64,000 nt of DNA from SIG78 sp036677805 (GCA_036677805.1 JAVBVS010000009.1:186001-250000); one strand, 5' to 3'. Counted from the first letter of the stretch, positions 25,663 to 35,537 are shown. Numbers and translations: made by a program. The notes: generated by a model not told the origin, from the letters alone.

Positions 25663-26028
25663 TTATTCGGCATAACCCACGCCGACGTAATAGGCCATCG
25701 CGTTCTGGGTGGTATCGAGCCGTCCGAACTGGCAGACGATCGGCGCCGCGGCCTCGACATGCAGTGCATATTGCGTGACCGGCGGAATGACCGCACCGTT
25801 CAATTCTTCCGGATGGTCGAGCCGGATGGTGAGCACCCGCTCGGCGTCGACCGTGACCGCGATATCCTTGAGCGGCGCGCGGTCGCTGAAATAGACATGC
25901 AGTTTCGCTTCTACCGGCCGGGCGGAAGGGTTGAACAGCATCAGCGCCTCATGCGCTTCCATTGCGCCGTTGGCGACTTTTTCCGGCAGATAGCCGTCGG
26001 CGAAGAACCAGTTTTTTTTGCCGTGCAT
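25663..26028 (-). CDS. Sensory rhodopsin transducer (ASRT) family protein
   Basis: The small 121-residue protein matches the family of the Anabaena sensory rhodopsin transducer (Pfam PF07100 type): GKKNWFFADGYLPEK at the start, SARPVEAKLHVYFSDRAPLKDI, and the end APIVCQFGRLDTTQNAMAYY. Known members are tetrameric beta-barrel proteins; outside cyanobacteria they sit in sugar operons with no rhodopsin gene and their role is not established. There is no rhodopsin gene in this window. It is the last gene of the deacetylase-isomerase operon, 22 nt after the M24-fold gene, and is followed by a strong terminator. A role in carbohydrate binding or sensing is inferred from context. Confidence 0.8.
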   Translation of the reverse strand: MHGKKNWFFADGYLPEKVANGAMEAHEALMLFNPSARPVEAKLHVYFSDRAPLKDIAVTVDAERVLTIRLDHPEELNGAVIPPVTQYALHVEAAAPIVCQFGRLDTTQNAMAYYVGVGYAE

Positions 26029-26050
26029 GACAAACTCCTGAATTTGAATG

Positions 26051-27220
26051 TTACAGACCTCGGGCGATCCGTTCCCGGATAGCCGGGGTCAGGGAGCGCG
26101 GTCCTTCGGCGGTGATCACGAAGCCTTCCTCGATCCGGTTCGAGCCGGCGGGACAGCCCCACAGTGAAATATCGCTGTTGACGCACATGTCCGCTTCGAA
26201 TTCTGCCGTCGCATGATCGTCGGGATAAGGACTTTCCGCTTCGGCCAGTCCGATTCCGTGCATCGGCGGATAGAGATCGTACTGCGTCATGCCGTGCTTG
26301 GCGAAAACCGCCTTGACCGCGCGCACCATTTCACCCATGACGACGCCGGCACGCAGAAATTTCTGCTGCACGTTGGCCGCTTCAAACAGCACATTCAGAA
26401 AACGTTTCTGGGCATCGGAAGCCTGCCCGATTACGAATGGATATTCGACGGTGGCGACATAGCCCTGATACTGTACGGCCATCGCCGCCATCACCATTTC
26501 GCCGTTGCGCATGATCTTGTTGGTGGCGCGTCCGATCACTGTGGCGGTGCGTTCGCCCGAACCGAACACGGTGAAGTTGATATCTTCGGCTCCGGCCATG
26601 CGCGCGGCCCCTTCGGCGGCGCCCGCCGCCATGGTTTCGGGATTGCCGTCGACGGCATATTCGAGCAGCTTGGCATAGCCGGCGCAAGCCTGTCGTCCGG
26701 CTTCGGCGAGACAGGCGATTTCATGGGGTGATTTGATTACGCGGAGTTTGACCATCACCGGCAGCGCGTCGACGATTTCCACCCCCGGCGCGGCCGCCTT
26801 GATGCGTTCGAAAATCGGTGCCGGAATATCCCACAAGCCGACGACGCCGAGACGTTTGCCGCCGGCGAGCGCCTGGCCGATCACGTCGGCGAGCTTGACG
26901 AAGCGGGCCAGCGGATAATCGATCTCTTCCGGTACCGATACGCAGGCGAATTCGCGGACGTTGGCGTAATCGGACCAGACCGACATTTCGCGGGCATAGG
27001 TTTCGCCTTCGGGCGCTCCGGCCAGAACCGGGTTGCCGTGTTTCGGAATCATGCAGACGGCGCGTTCGAAAATCGGCCAGAAGTTCGATACGTAGCGCAG
27101 ATTTTCCTTGCGGTATTCGTCGCCGTAAACCAGAATCGCATCAAGCTTGCGCGCCGCCATTTCGGCTTGGAAGCGGATGATGCGCTGTTGAAATTCACTG
27201 GGGGGAATCGAGATACTCAT
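26051..27220 (-). CDS. M24 (aminopeptidase P/creatinase) fold protein lacking part of the metal site
   Basis: A creatinase-like N-terminal domain (LDAILVYGDEYRKENLRYVSNF) is followed by the pita-bread M24 domain (VKLRVIKSPHEIACLAEAGRQA onward). The His region MHGIGLAEAE and the last Glu region RIEEGFVITAEGP are recognisable. The two Asp metal ligands, normally in the pattern D-x-G-x(4)-GY-x-x-D, are replaced here: the stretch reads VMAAMAVQYQGYVATVEYP. It is therefore more likely a metal-independent hydrolase, as creatinase is, or a non-catalytic protein, than an Xaa-Pro peptidase. ATG 27220 has AAAGGA eight bases upstream and overlaps the previous stop by four bases (ATGA). Confidence 0.75.
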   Translation of the reverse strand: MSISIPPSEFQQRIIRFQAEMAARKLDAILVYGDEYRKENLRYVSNFWPIFERAVCMIPKHGNPVLAGAPEGETYAREMSVWSDYANVREFACVSVPEEIDYPLARFVKLADVIGQALAGGKRLGVVGLWDIPAPIFERIKAAAPGVEIVDALPVMVKLRVIKSPHEIACLAEAGRQACAGYAKLLEYAVDGNPETMAAGAAEGAARMAGAEDINFTVFGSGERTATVIGRATNKIMRNGEMVMAAMAVQYQGYVATVEYPFVIGQASDAQKRFLNVLFEAANVQQKFLRAGVVMGEMVRAVKAVFAKHGMTQYDLYPPMHGIGLAEAESPYPDDHATAEFEADMCVNSDISLWGCPAGSNRIEEGFVITAEGPRSLTPAIRERIARGL

Positions 27221-27960
27221 GATGCCATCCTTTCGAGCAAATCCATGGCCATGCGGGCGAAGACGCCGTCGCGGATCCATGGAAGGTTTTCTTCGGGCAG
27301 TTTCAATTCGAGCAACCGGATCAGGTCGAGACCGATCACCGCGTTGCCGGCCGGATTCAGATGCAGGTCGTCGCGCATGAGCAGCCGGAAGGCCTCCGCG
27401 TCATACTGACGCAACCGTTCCCAGCGGGTGAAGTTGTCGTTCAGGTATTCGTCTGCCACTTCGCGGGTAATCGCGGTGTAGGGCAGGTAGTTGGCCGCCC
27501 AGTCGGGACGATGCTGCTGCAACCGTTCGAGGTCGCAGGCGTAGTAGGTCTGAAAGAGCATGTCGCCGCCGAGCGCATTGGTGCGTTCCCGAAGTTCCAC
27601 GAGATTGCGCCGGAAGGTCTCCGGTGAAACGTTGCGGTTGGGATTGGCGTCGTTGATGCCGGCGGTGAGAATCACCAGATCGGGCCGGAACGGAGCCACG
27701 TCGCGGTCGAAGCGGGCCAGCAGTTCGCCGGTGGTATTGTTGCTGGTCCCGGCATTCAGACAGAGCGCGGGATTGTCGACCGAACTGCGGTCGTCGGTCC
27801 AGCGTCGGAATTTGTGCATGAAGCCCATGCTGACATAATCGAACCAGTGCGCGCCGACCATGAAATGCTCGGTGTTGGAACTGCCCAGCGCGAGGATGTG
27901 AACGTTCTTTCCCGCAGCGATCCGCTCGAAAATACGCAATTTTTCCGTCAGTTGGCTCAT
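27217..27960 (-). CDS. SGNH/GDSL-family hydrolase, cytoplasmic
   Basis: A 247-residue GDSL-like esterase: block I VHILALGSSNTEHFMVG with Ser in the GSS pocket, the Gly block LNAGTSNNTTGELLAR, the Asn block LVILTAGINDANPN, and block V DDLHLNPAGNAVIGL with the Asp-x-His pair. No signal peptide. It probably removes acyl groups from small sugars inside the cell, together with the two deacetylases in the same operon. ATG 27960 has GGAGC nine to ten bases upstream and lies three bases after the isomerase stop; its 3' end overlaps the M24 gene by four bases. Confidence 0.82.
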   Translation of the reverse strand: MSQLTEKLRIFERIAAGKNVHILALGSSNTEHFMVGAHWFDYVSMGFMHKFRRWTDDRSSVDNPALCLNAGTSNNTTGELLARFDRDVAPFRPDLVILTAGINDANPNRNVSPETFRRNLVELRERTNALGGDMLFQTYYACDLERLQQHRPDWAANYLPYTAITREVADEYLNDNFTRWERLRQYDAEAFRLLMRDDLHLNPAGNAVIGLDLIRLLELKLPEENLPWIRDGVFARMAMDLLERMAS

Positions 27961-27963
27961 GAA

Positions 27964-29445
27964 TTACAGCTCCACCGTTTGAATCCGCATGAGTTGGGCG
28001 GTACGCTTGAGCTCCGCCACGCAGTCGCCGTGAACAACGATGACGTGATGGGCGCTGCCGGTGTCGATCAATTCTTCGAGATAATCCCGAACCGGCTTCG
28101 CCACCTGGACCATCGCATGGAGTTCGTCGCAGGGCAGCGCCGGAAAGTCGATGCTTTCACCGCGCGAAATCAGCATCTGATAAGTTTCGCCGCGATTCAG
28201 GAAGTGGCCCATGGTGACCGGTCCCGGCTTCATGATCAGTTCATAGTTGAGGCCGGCGCCCTTAAAGCCCCATTCCTCCGGCGAACAGGTGAGCTTGACC
28301 GCCCGGTCATTGACGGCGAGCTCCGGCGAACCGATGCCGTGACCGAGCAGAAAGAGCGCATTGCTGGCGAGGTCGAACTGGCCCCATTCGGCCTGAAACG
28401 GCAGATTGCCGGTGAATTCGCGCATCAGGTCCATCATCGCCAGTCCGCCGATGTCGCCTTCGCAGCCGACCATGAAGCGATCCTGCTCCATCAGCATGCT
28501 CGCGCCCATCCGGGCCGGCGCGCCGGTCATTTTTTCGATGTAGTGCTGCCCCAGGAAACAGAGTCCGTCGAGGTTGAATTTACGGATGAGTTCGCACATG
28601 GCCAGTCCGACTTTGACCGAGCGTCTGACATCGTCAAGTTCGATGTTTTTGACCTCGAACCGGCCGAAGAGCCGCCGCGCCTCGGCATCGGCTTCCGCTT
28701 CCGGTATGGCGCGCCACAGATCGATCAGGTGTTCGGCTTGAATGGTCATCACTTCGGGGCCGAGAAAGCCCTTGACCTTGGAACGGTCGAATTCCAGATC
28801 GTACATGCCGCGGAACACATGGCCGACCAGACCGTAAGTGGCGGTCTTCAGCCGTTTGACCGCGCTGAACGCGGCGATCATCCGGGCGATCCGGCGATAA
28901 GCGCCCGGATCGGCGATCTCGCCGGCCACAGTGCGATAATCGAGCTGCATTTTGCGGAAACTGCCGGAAAGCTGGGTGATGGCGATCAGCGCGCTGTTGC
29001 GCATGGTCGCCATGTAGTTATCCGTAGGATTGACATCGTTGCCGGTCTGGGTGCTGAAGAGGATCACTTCAGGCCGCGATTGCATGCGATTGATGGCGTG
29101 CATGGTGATGAAGTCGGGCAGATAAGTGCCCGCGATCACGACCAACACATCGATTTGAGCGTCGCGGAAAGCGACGCCCGCGGCCTCCGCCCGGTCGAGG
29201 GTATCGACCATGCCGGGATAGAGCACTCGGCACTCCGGGAGCGCCGCAGTCAGACGTTTTGACGCCAGTTCGAGGTCTTGTACAACCTGTTTTTCCAGAG
29301 CCGGGTACATGCGCCAGTATTCGAAATAGCCCAGACCGAGCATGCCGACGACCAGCGGCCGCCGCGGCGGACGTTGGGTCAGGACATCGCCGAAGGCTCC
29401 GGCATTTTCGGCGTCGAAACTGGTGACGGGACGGGAATTGGTCAT
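27964..29445 (-). CDS. L-fucose/L-arabinose isomerase family protein
   Basis: The 493-residue protein has the layout of the fucose/arabinose isomerase superfamily: two Rossmann-like N-terminal domains (PLVVGMLGLGYFEYWRMYP, IDVLVVIAGTYLPDF, VILFSTQTGNDVNP) and a C-terminal domain carrying the expected acidic and His metal ligands (GCEGDIGGLAMMDLM, AEWGQFDLASNALFLLGHG, IVVHGDCVAEL). It would interconvert an aldose and ketose, but the substrate is open; members of this clade are not confirmed arabinose isomerases. It overlaps the upstream deacetylase gene by four bases. No kinase or aldolase accompanies it in this operon. Confidence 0.75.
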   Translation of the reverse strand: MTNSRPVTSFDAENAGAFGDVLTQRPPRRPLVVGMLGLGYFEYWRMYPALEKQVVQDLELASKRLTAALPECRVLYPGMVDTLDRAEAAGVAFRDAQIDVLVVIAGTYLPDFITMHAINRMQSRPEVILFSTQTGNDVNPTDNYMATMRNSALIAITQLSGSFRKMQLDYRTVAGEIADPGAYRRIARMIAAFSAVKRLKTATYGLVGHVFRGMYDLEFDRSKVKGFLGPEVMTIQAEHLIDLWRAIPEAEADAEARRLFGRFEVKNIELDDVRRSVKVGLAMCELIRKFNLDGLCFLGQHYIEKMTGAPARMGASMLMEQDRFMVGCEGDIGGLAMMDLMREFTGNLPFQAEWGQFDLASNALFLLGHGIGSPELAVNDRAVKLTCSPEEWGFKGAGLNYELIMKPGPVTMGHFLNRGETYQMLISRGESIDFPALPCDELHAMVQVAKPVRDYLEELIDTGSAHHVIVVHGDCVAELKRTAQLMRIQTVEL

Positions 29446-30329
29446 GCTTTCACCTCGGTTGCAATCTTTTCCAGGGTCGCGAATTCAAGTTCCAGATGTT
29501 GACGGGCGGCCTCTTCGCGCGCCCGGCGATACAGCTCCCGCAAGAAGGCGATACCTTCGCCCTCGTATACCGGATCGACATGGCAGACGGTGATGAACGG
29601 AAGGTCCGCCGCCATGCAGGAGCGCAAATCCTGCATGGCCATCGCCATGACCCGATCGTATTTGGCCCGGGTCAGATACCAGGTGTAATCGCAGGTCAGC
29701 GGCAGGATCGGGCAGGCGGATTTCCGGCGCAGCGCGTCGTAACGTTCGCGGGTGATCGGGCGCGGCGGAACCTCCATACGGTCGAGAATGTAATCCCATC
29801 CGGTTTCCTGGAGACAGGCCGAACTGTCGAAATGATAACCTTCTTCGGCCAGAGCCTGAAACATGCCCGGACTTTCCTGCAGCGCGGGGGCGCGGAAGCC
29901 GGTGATGGCGATGTTCAGCGCGTCTTCAAGCACAATGCGTCCCTGCCGCAGGCGGGCCCGGCAGTTGGCCACCGAATGATCGCGTTCGAGCGCCGTCTGG
30001 TTTTCGGCGGCGTAGCGTTTGTTGGCGGTCTCGTGCGGCAGATCGAGGATCATCATCGGCGGCACTCCGAGTTCGAAGCGGTTGTGGCGCAAGCCGTGCT
30101 GGGCGAAGCAGTGGCCGCGGTCGTGCGCCGCTTGGATCGCGGGCACATAATCCGTGCTCAGGGTGTAAAACGGCCGGTCGGTCGCCTCGTCGATCGGCAC
30201 TACGAAGAAAGTCGCCGGGATATTTTCGACATCGAAAAATTCGATCAGATTCCGGAAATTGACCGGTTTGCTCCAGCCGTCGAGCGCCACATCGTCGACC
30301 GACATGCCGAAATAAAAATGCTTGTTCAT
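29442..30329 (-). CDS. Polysaccharide deacetylase-like (NodB/DUF2334-type) protein
   Basis: A 295-residue (beta/alpha) barrel protein. It shows the NodB-type pattern in altered form: MSVDDVALDGW where DD would bind metal, AQHGLRHNRFE with the two His of the second motif, and ITGFRAPALQESP corresponding to the R-x-P motif. There is no signal peptide, so it would act in the cytoplasm on small sugars, not on cell wall. ATG 30329 overlaps the stop of the PIG-L gene by four bases and its own stop overlaps the isomerase start by four, which implies translational coupling. Confidence 0.78.
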   Translation of the reverse strand: MNKHFYFGMSVDDVALDGWSKPVNFRNLIEFFDVENIPATFFVVPIDEATDRPFYTLSTDYVPAIQAAHDRGHCFAQHGLRHNRFELGVPPMMILDLPHETANKRYAAENQTALERDHSVANCRARLRQGRIVLEDALNIAITGFRAPALQESPGMFQALAEEGYHFDSSACLQETGWDYILDRMEVPPRPITRERYDALRRKSACPILPLTCDYTWYLTRAKYDRVMAMAMQDLRSCMAADLPFITVCHVDPVYEGEGIAFLRELYRRAREEAARQHLELEFATLEKIATEVKA

Positions 30330-31024
30330 CGAAACAGTTCCTCCGCGGTATGGATGGTTTCAAGCAGATAGAAGCTTTGACGGAACGGTTCGCCGTAATG
30401 GACGCCGACGCGGCTGCCGTGATAGCGGGCGCGGGCTTCGAGCGCATTGTCGAGCTCGCCGAGGTGGTCATGGGCATCAATAAAACACATCCAGGCGGCC
30501 ATTTTGTCGGCGAAGGTTTCGCTGATGTCGATGATGTGGGTCGGCTCGGGCAGGGGGTCGTTGACCTCGAAATGAAAATATTTGGCGGCGCGGTGCGGTA
30601 TGACGCCGAGATCGGCGCTGCAGGCCCATGCCGCCTGATTCCAGGCGTCGCGGCTGATGGTGGCCATGCCGTGATGCTGGAAATATTCGTTCCACCAGTG
30701 CGCGAAGATGACATCGGGCTTGTGCTGTCGGATCACCCGGATGCACTGCTGGTAGAATTCGCGGGTGGCGTCGACGCCGAAATCGGGTACATCGTAGCAC
30801 TCGAAACTGGCGACGCCGAGTTTTTCGTGCGCCAGAATGGCGTCGCGCTTGAAGCGCTTGACCGCCGCGGCGCTGCCGCCGGGAGTGGTGTAAGCCTCAT
30901 CGCCGTTGCCGAAACAGAAGACATCGACTTGGGCGCCGGATTTGACCAACTTCGCAATGGTGCCGCCCATGGCGATGACCGAATCATCAAGATGGGCGCC
31001 CAGAACCAGAACCTTTTTCGCCAT
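30326..31024 (-). CDS. PIG-L/LmbE-type zinc deacetylase
   Basis: The N-terminal VLVLGAHLDDSVIAMGGTIAKL is the family's zinc motif with Pro changed to Leu and Glu to Ser (AHLDDS for AHPDDE); the His and two Asp that bind metal or act as base are kept. HWWNEYFQHHGMATISRDAWNQAAW supplies the further His. Members remove N-acetyl groups from sugars such as GlcNAc derivatives. ATG 31024 has GAGG about nine bases upstream; the frame is open five codons further. It is the first gene of the operon; I saw only a poor AT-rich promoter candidate (about 31070-31095). Confidence 0.85.
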   Translation of the reverse strand: MAKKVLVLGAHLDDSVIAMGGTIAKLVKSGAQVDVFCFGNGDEAYTTPGGSAAAVKRFKRDAILAHEKLGVASFECYDVPDFGVDATREFYQQCIRVIRQHKPDVIFAHWWNEYFQHHGMATISRDAWNQAAWACSADLGVIPHRAAKYFHFEVNDPLPEPTHIIDISETFADKMAAWMCFIDAHDHLGELDNALEARARYHGSRVGVHYGEPFRQSFYLLETIHTAEELFR

Positions 31025-31171
31025 AATTTCAAACCTCATTTGCCGGATATGGAATCATTCCCTGAAGATAGTTTAGCGCAAAAATTTTAAAAAACCACGC
31101 CGATTCTGCGATAAATAGAACGGATCCTGCTTTTTTGCGGGCCTGGTGCCGTTTTTGATCAATTTTTCAAG

Positions 31172-31207
31172 AAAAAAGGCCGCTTCCCTCGAAAGAGTGA
31201 AGCGGCC
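31172..31207 (-). terminator. Rho-independent terminator of the RND operon
   Basis: GGCCGCTTC (31178-31186) pairs with GAAGCGGCC (31199-31207); on the minus strand the stem is followed by TTTTTTCTT. It lies 23 nt after the permease stop at 31230. Confidence 0.85.
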
Positions 31208-31229
31208 CGGCGGTGAGAAATCGGCGGGA

Positions 31230-34200
31230 TCAGGCGTGTCCAGACGAATCGTCCTCAGAAACAGGGATGGCAGCGGGCGCACCCTTGATGGTTTCACGGG
31301 TCTTCTGGAAGATTGCGAACATCGGCGGAATGAACCCGATCCCGATAACGGTCGCCACCAGCATGCCCCAGAAGGTGGTGGTGCCGATAATTTTACGGCT
31401 TTCCGCTCCGGCACCCGAGGCGAACACCAACGGCAGCACCCCAATGATAAAACACCAGGCCGTCATCAACACCGCTCGATATCGGTAATTGGCACCGTTC
31501 AGAGCCGCCCGAACAATCGATTTACCGTGGCCGCGTTCACGCATGGAAAATTCAACCATCAGGATGGTGCTCTTGGCACACAAACCGATCAGCATGATTA
31601 ACCCGAGCTGAGCATAAATATCCAACAGCATGCCGCCATACCACAACGCCGCCGCGCCACCCAGCATGGCGAATGCCACCGACAAGATGACCGGGAGGGG
31701 AATACTCCACGATTCATACTGCGCCACCAGGAAAAGATAGCCGAAAACTACCGCAAAGGTCATCAACAGTACAATGCGTCCGTCATTGCCGCGTTCCTGA
31801 TAACTCATGTCGGTCCAACTCAGTGCATAATCTTGGTTGAATTGGTTATGGAGCAGATTCTCAATCTGCTCCATCAGTGCCGTTGTGGAGGCGCCGGGAA
31901 TCGGAATTACAGTGATTCCCGCGGACATGTTCTGATTGAAGCGTTCGATTTTACGAGCACCGAGCATAAGACGCGGTGTCGCCACGGCGGTCAGGGGAAC
32001 CATACTGCCGGTATTGTTGCGTACATTCAGGTTTTCCAGCATGTCGACAGTAGAACGCTCATGATTCTCCATCTGTAATTTAACCTTGAACGAGTAGCCA
32101 TACAGATTGAAATCATTGACATACAAACTGGCCAAGTTGCTCTGGAGAGTCATGAAAATTCGGCTGACCGGAACGCCGAGTGCTTCGGCTTTGGACCGGT
32201 CGATATCGAGGAAAATCTGCGGCGTGCGAGCGTTGAAGCTGCTGAAAGCGTACTGGACCTGCGGCAATAGTTTTTTGTCGTTGAGCAGACCGAGCAATTT
32301 ATGCATCTGCCGTTCGAATTGTTGCGGCGTGTCGCTGCCGGTAGTGCGGAAGGCGAAGGTCACTCCGCCGGTCACTCCCAGACCCATGATTGCCGGCGGC
32401 TGAAAAACCCGTACTTCTGCCTGCGGAATGGCGCGTCCCTCCAGCATGATCTGGTCGCGGACGGCCAAGATGCTTCGTTCTTTGGCAGTGCGCAAATTCC
32501 AATCATCAAGAGTGATGATCGCAAAGCCGAGGTTCTCACTGGCACCGCTCATCAGCGAGAAGCCGGAAACTGTTACTACATTCTTCACTCCCGGTAAATT
32601 CATGACGATCCGGTTGAATTGCGCCATGGCCGCCGCGGTCCGGGCGAGAGCGGCTCCGGGCGGTAATTCTAATTCACAAAGCAGACTGCCCTTGTCTTCG
32701 TCGGGCAGAAAGCCGCCACGGAGCTGATACAGTAGCACGCCACTACCACCCAATACTGCCAGCATCAGGATCATCGTCAGGTAAAATCGCCGGATCATAA
32801 AACGGGCAAAGCCGAGATAACTCGATTTGGTACCGTTCAGTACCCGATCGAAAATGTGGAATATTGGCCATTGGCGGCGCGGTTGCGAGGATGCCGGTTT
32901 CAGAATCAGCGCGCATAAAGCCGGACTCAAAGTCAGCGCATTGAATCCCGAGATGCACAGTGCGATGCACATCGTGACCGCGAACTGGAGATAGATAGTG
33001 CCTACAATGCCACCATAGAAGCCGATCGGGGCGTAGATTGCCGTCAACACCAATGTAGTGGCGATAATGGGACTGGTGATCTGCTTCATGCTTTTTACGG
33101 TGGCCTCCATCGGTGGCAACTTTTCATCCCGGATGATGCGCATGGTGTTTTCAACCACCACGATGGCGTCGTCCACAAGCGAACCGATCACCAGAATCAG
33201 GCCGAACATAGTCAGCACGTTGATCGAGTACCCCAGCAGCGTCATGCAGAAAAATGTGCCAAGGAGTGAAACCGGAATGGCGATCGCCGGAATAGCGGTC
33301 GCTCGCATGTCCTGCAGAAAAATATAGGTGACCGCGACAACCAGGATCAGGGTAAGAACCAGAGTAAACGCGATTTCCTCCACATTCACGAGAATGTATT
33401 TGCTCGGATCGTAGGCCAGTTCAGCCTCGACGCCTTCGGGAAAGCGTTCCTTGAGCTGGGCCAGAAGCCGGTTGGCATTGCGTACCAGCTTCACGGCATT
33501 GGCGCCATCCTGGCGGTAAATAGCCATGGCGACGCTGGGCTTGCCATTGAAGAAGCCTTCGTCGGTATAGCGTTCTGCCCCCAGCTCAAGACGGGCAATG
33601 TCGCCGAGCCGGATTTGTTCACCGCGTGGACCGGTGGAAACCACCATTTCGGCGAATTCTTCCGGCGTTTTGAGCCGTCCGCTGACATCAATCTTCAACT
33701 GCAGGCAGGGATTCGATTTCTCTCCGCCAATGGAACCGGCTGCCGCCGGCTGATTTTGGGAGTTAAGTACGCCGATCACTATTTCCGGAGTGAGGTTCAA
33801 CGCTGCCATTTTCAGCGGATCGAGCCAGATGCGCATGCTGTAGTTGCGCTCGCCCAGAATCTCCACCGACCCCAGTCCGGGAAGACGGGCGAAGGGATCT
33901 TTGACGTTCATGCGCACATAATTGGCCAATTCAAGCAGCGAGAGGCTGCGTCCGTCGGTCTGGAAGGAGTAAACTCCGGCGATATCGGTTGACTGTTTTT
34001 TGGTGATAATTCCGATTTGGCGCACCGTTTCGGGTAATTGCGCCTCAGCGCGCTGCACCGCGTTCTGAACGTTGACCTGCGCAATGTCGGAGTCGATGCC
34101 CGGCTTGAAGGTCAAAGTCAGGGTATAATTGCCGTTATTATCGCTTTCGGATTTGAAATAAAGCAGGTCTTCAATTCCGTTGACCTGTTCTCAATTACGC

Positions 34201-34390
34201 TGGCGACGGTTTCGGCGACCACCTGTGACGTGGCGCCCGGATACATCGCGGTGACTTTGACCGTCGGCGGCGCGATTTCTGGATATTCGGCGATCGGCAA
34301 GCGAAGCATGCACAGCGCGCCGACCAATATGGTGACCAGCGACAATACAATGGCGAACTTAGGTCGCCGGACAAAAAATTCCGTGAACAT
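31230..34390 (-). pseudogene. RND efflux permease (AcrB/HAE1 type) with a single-base frameshift near the N-terminus
   Basis: Inner-membrane proton-driven pump of an AcrAB-like system. The first frame (from ATG 34390) encodes FFVRRPKFAIVLSLVTILVGAL and ends its family similarity at VASVIEN; the rest of that frame is nonsense. The next frame resumes exactly in phase after one missing base near 34187: read in that frame the DNA gives VNGIEDLLYFKSESDNNG, the standard AcrB continuation, and then 961 residues with all later features (transmembrane helices, VDDAIVVVENTMRI with the proton-relay Asp pair region, GIDSDIAQVNVQNAVQ). Restoring one base gives 1053 residues, the usual length. Either the gene is broken or the sequence has a one-base error. 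The paired adaptor is at 34402-35511; no outer-membrane channel gene is nearby. Confidence 0.88.
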
Positions 34391-34401
34391 AATGCCGCTT
34401 C

Positions 34402-35511
34402 CTACTCTGATTGCGATGCATTCAAAGTTGCCGGAATCACTGTCATTCCGACCGTCAGTTTGTGGGTGCCGTCCACGACCACCCGTTCGGATCCGTCGAG
34501 TCCGGTTAGAATCTGGCGGTATTCTCCGGCCATGCGTCCCGGCGTGACCGCACGTTTTTCAACCTGGTTCCCGGCATTGAGCACATAGACCACATAACCG
34601 TCATTTTCGGCTACCAGCGCACTGGGCAAGATGCCCCATGGCGATGCGTTTTCCACCGGAGAAAGCAGAACCGTGACGAAACTGCCCGGAATCAACCTGT
34701 AGTCCTGATTGGCAAAGGTCGCCCAACAGGTGATGGTATTGGTGGAACCGTCGATTTTATTATCGATCAACGTGATATGCGCCGATTCCGGATAGATGGT
34801 GTTATCGGCCAACTGGATTCGGACGACAGCGCGTTCGCGGATGCCTTCGCTGCCATTGAAATCACTGCGGAAAATGCGTTCACTGAGGCTGAAACGAACG
34901 TAAATTGGTGCAATCATTGCAATATCGGTTAATTTACCGCCCTGCGCTGTGATCAGGTTGCCCGGAGTGAAATTACTCTTGCCGATCCGTCCGGAAATCG
35001 GGGCGTGAATTCGGGTGTAGGACAGGGTGTTTTCGGCATCAAGCAGCGCGGCATCCAGTTCTTTGAGATTGGCCTTGGCTGAAGCAATGTCCAGCACGGC
35101 TTTGTCGTGGGTGGAAACGGCCACCGCCTTGTGTTCGAGCAGGGTACTGCTGCGATTGTATTCGGTCAATGCATAGCGAAGTGTGGCCTCCAGCATTTCC
35201 TTCTGTGCCTTCAGTCGTTCAACCGCGGCGCGATAGGTGGTATCTTCGAGTTCATACAGCAGCTCTCCAGCCTGAATCAATTCACCTTCTCGAAAAGCAA
35301 CCTTGTTCAAATTACCGGTGACTCGGGGCATAATATCGACATGACGGATCGATTCGACCATGCCGACATGACGGCGCGGCGCAACAGCATCGATTTTCAC
35401 CATCGATCCTATCGCTACCGTCGGTACGGATACGTCCGGGGCCGCCTCAACCGCCATACCGGAAATTAACCACATTACTGGGAGCGTACAATGCCATTGC
35501 CGCCATTTCAT
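34402..35511 (-). CDS. RND efflux adaptor (membrane fusion) protein
   Basis: Periplasmic adaptor that bridges the inner-membrane RND pump and an outer-membrane channel. It has an N-terminal signal sequence, then the lipoyl-half VGMVESIRHVDIMPRVTGNLNKV, a coiled-coil hairpin (about residues 95-160: YRAAVERLKAQKEMLEATL and KANLKELDAALLDAENTL), the second lipoyl half YTRIHAPISGRIGKSNFTPG, and a beta-barrel domain. ATG 35511 is chosen, with AAAGG eleven bases upstream; a GTG at 35523 is in frame but sits on that site. It is the first gene of the operon, 11 nt before the permease, with a promoter and MarR-type operator in front. Confidence 0.88.
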   Translation of the reverse strand: MKWRQWHCTLPVMWLISGMAVEAAPDVSVPTVAIGSMVKIDAVAPRRHVGMVESIRHVDIMPRVTGNLNKVAFREGELIQAGELLYELEDTTYRAAVERLKAQKEMLEATLRYALTEYNRSSTLLEHKAVAVSTHDKAVLDIASAKANLKELDAALLDAENTLSYTRIHAPISGRIGKSNFTPGNLITAQGGKLTDIAMIAPIYVRFSLSERIFRSDFNGSEGIRERAVVRIQLADNTIYPESAHITLIDNKIDGSTNTITCWATFANQDYRLIPGSFVTVLLSPVENASPWGILPSALVAENDGYVVYVLNAGNQVEKRAVTPGRMAGEYRQILTGLDGSERVVVDGTHKLTVGMTVIPATLNASQSE

Positions 35512-35537
35512 CGTAGAATTCACCTTTCAGAATTAAG

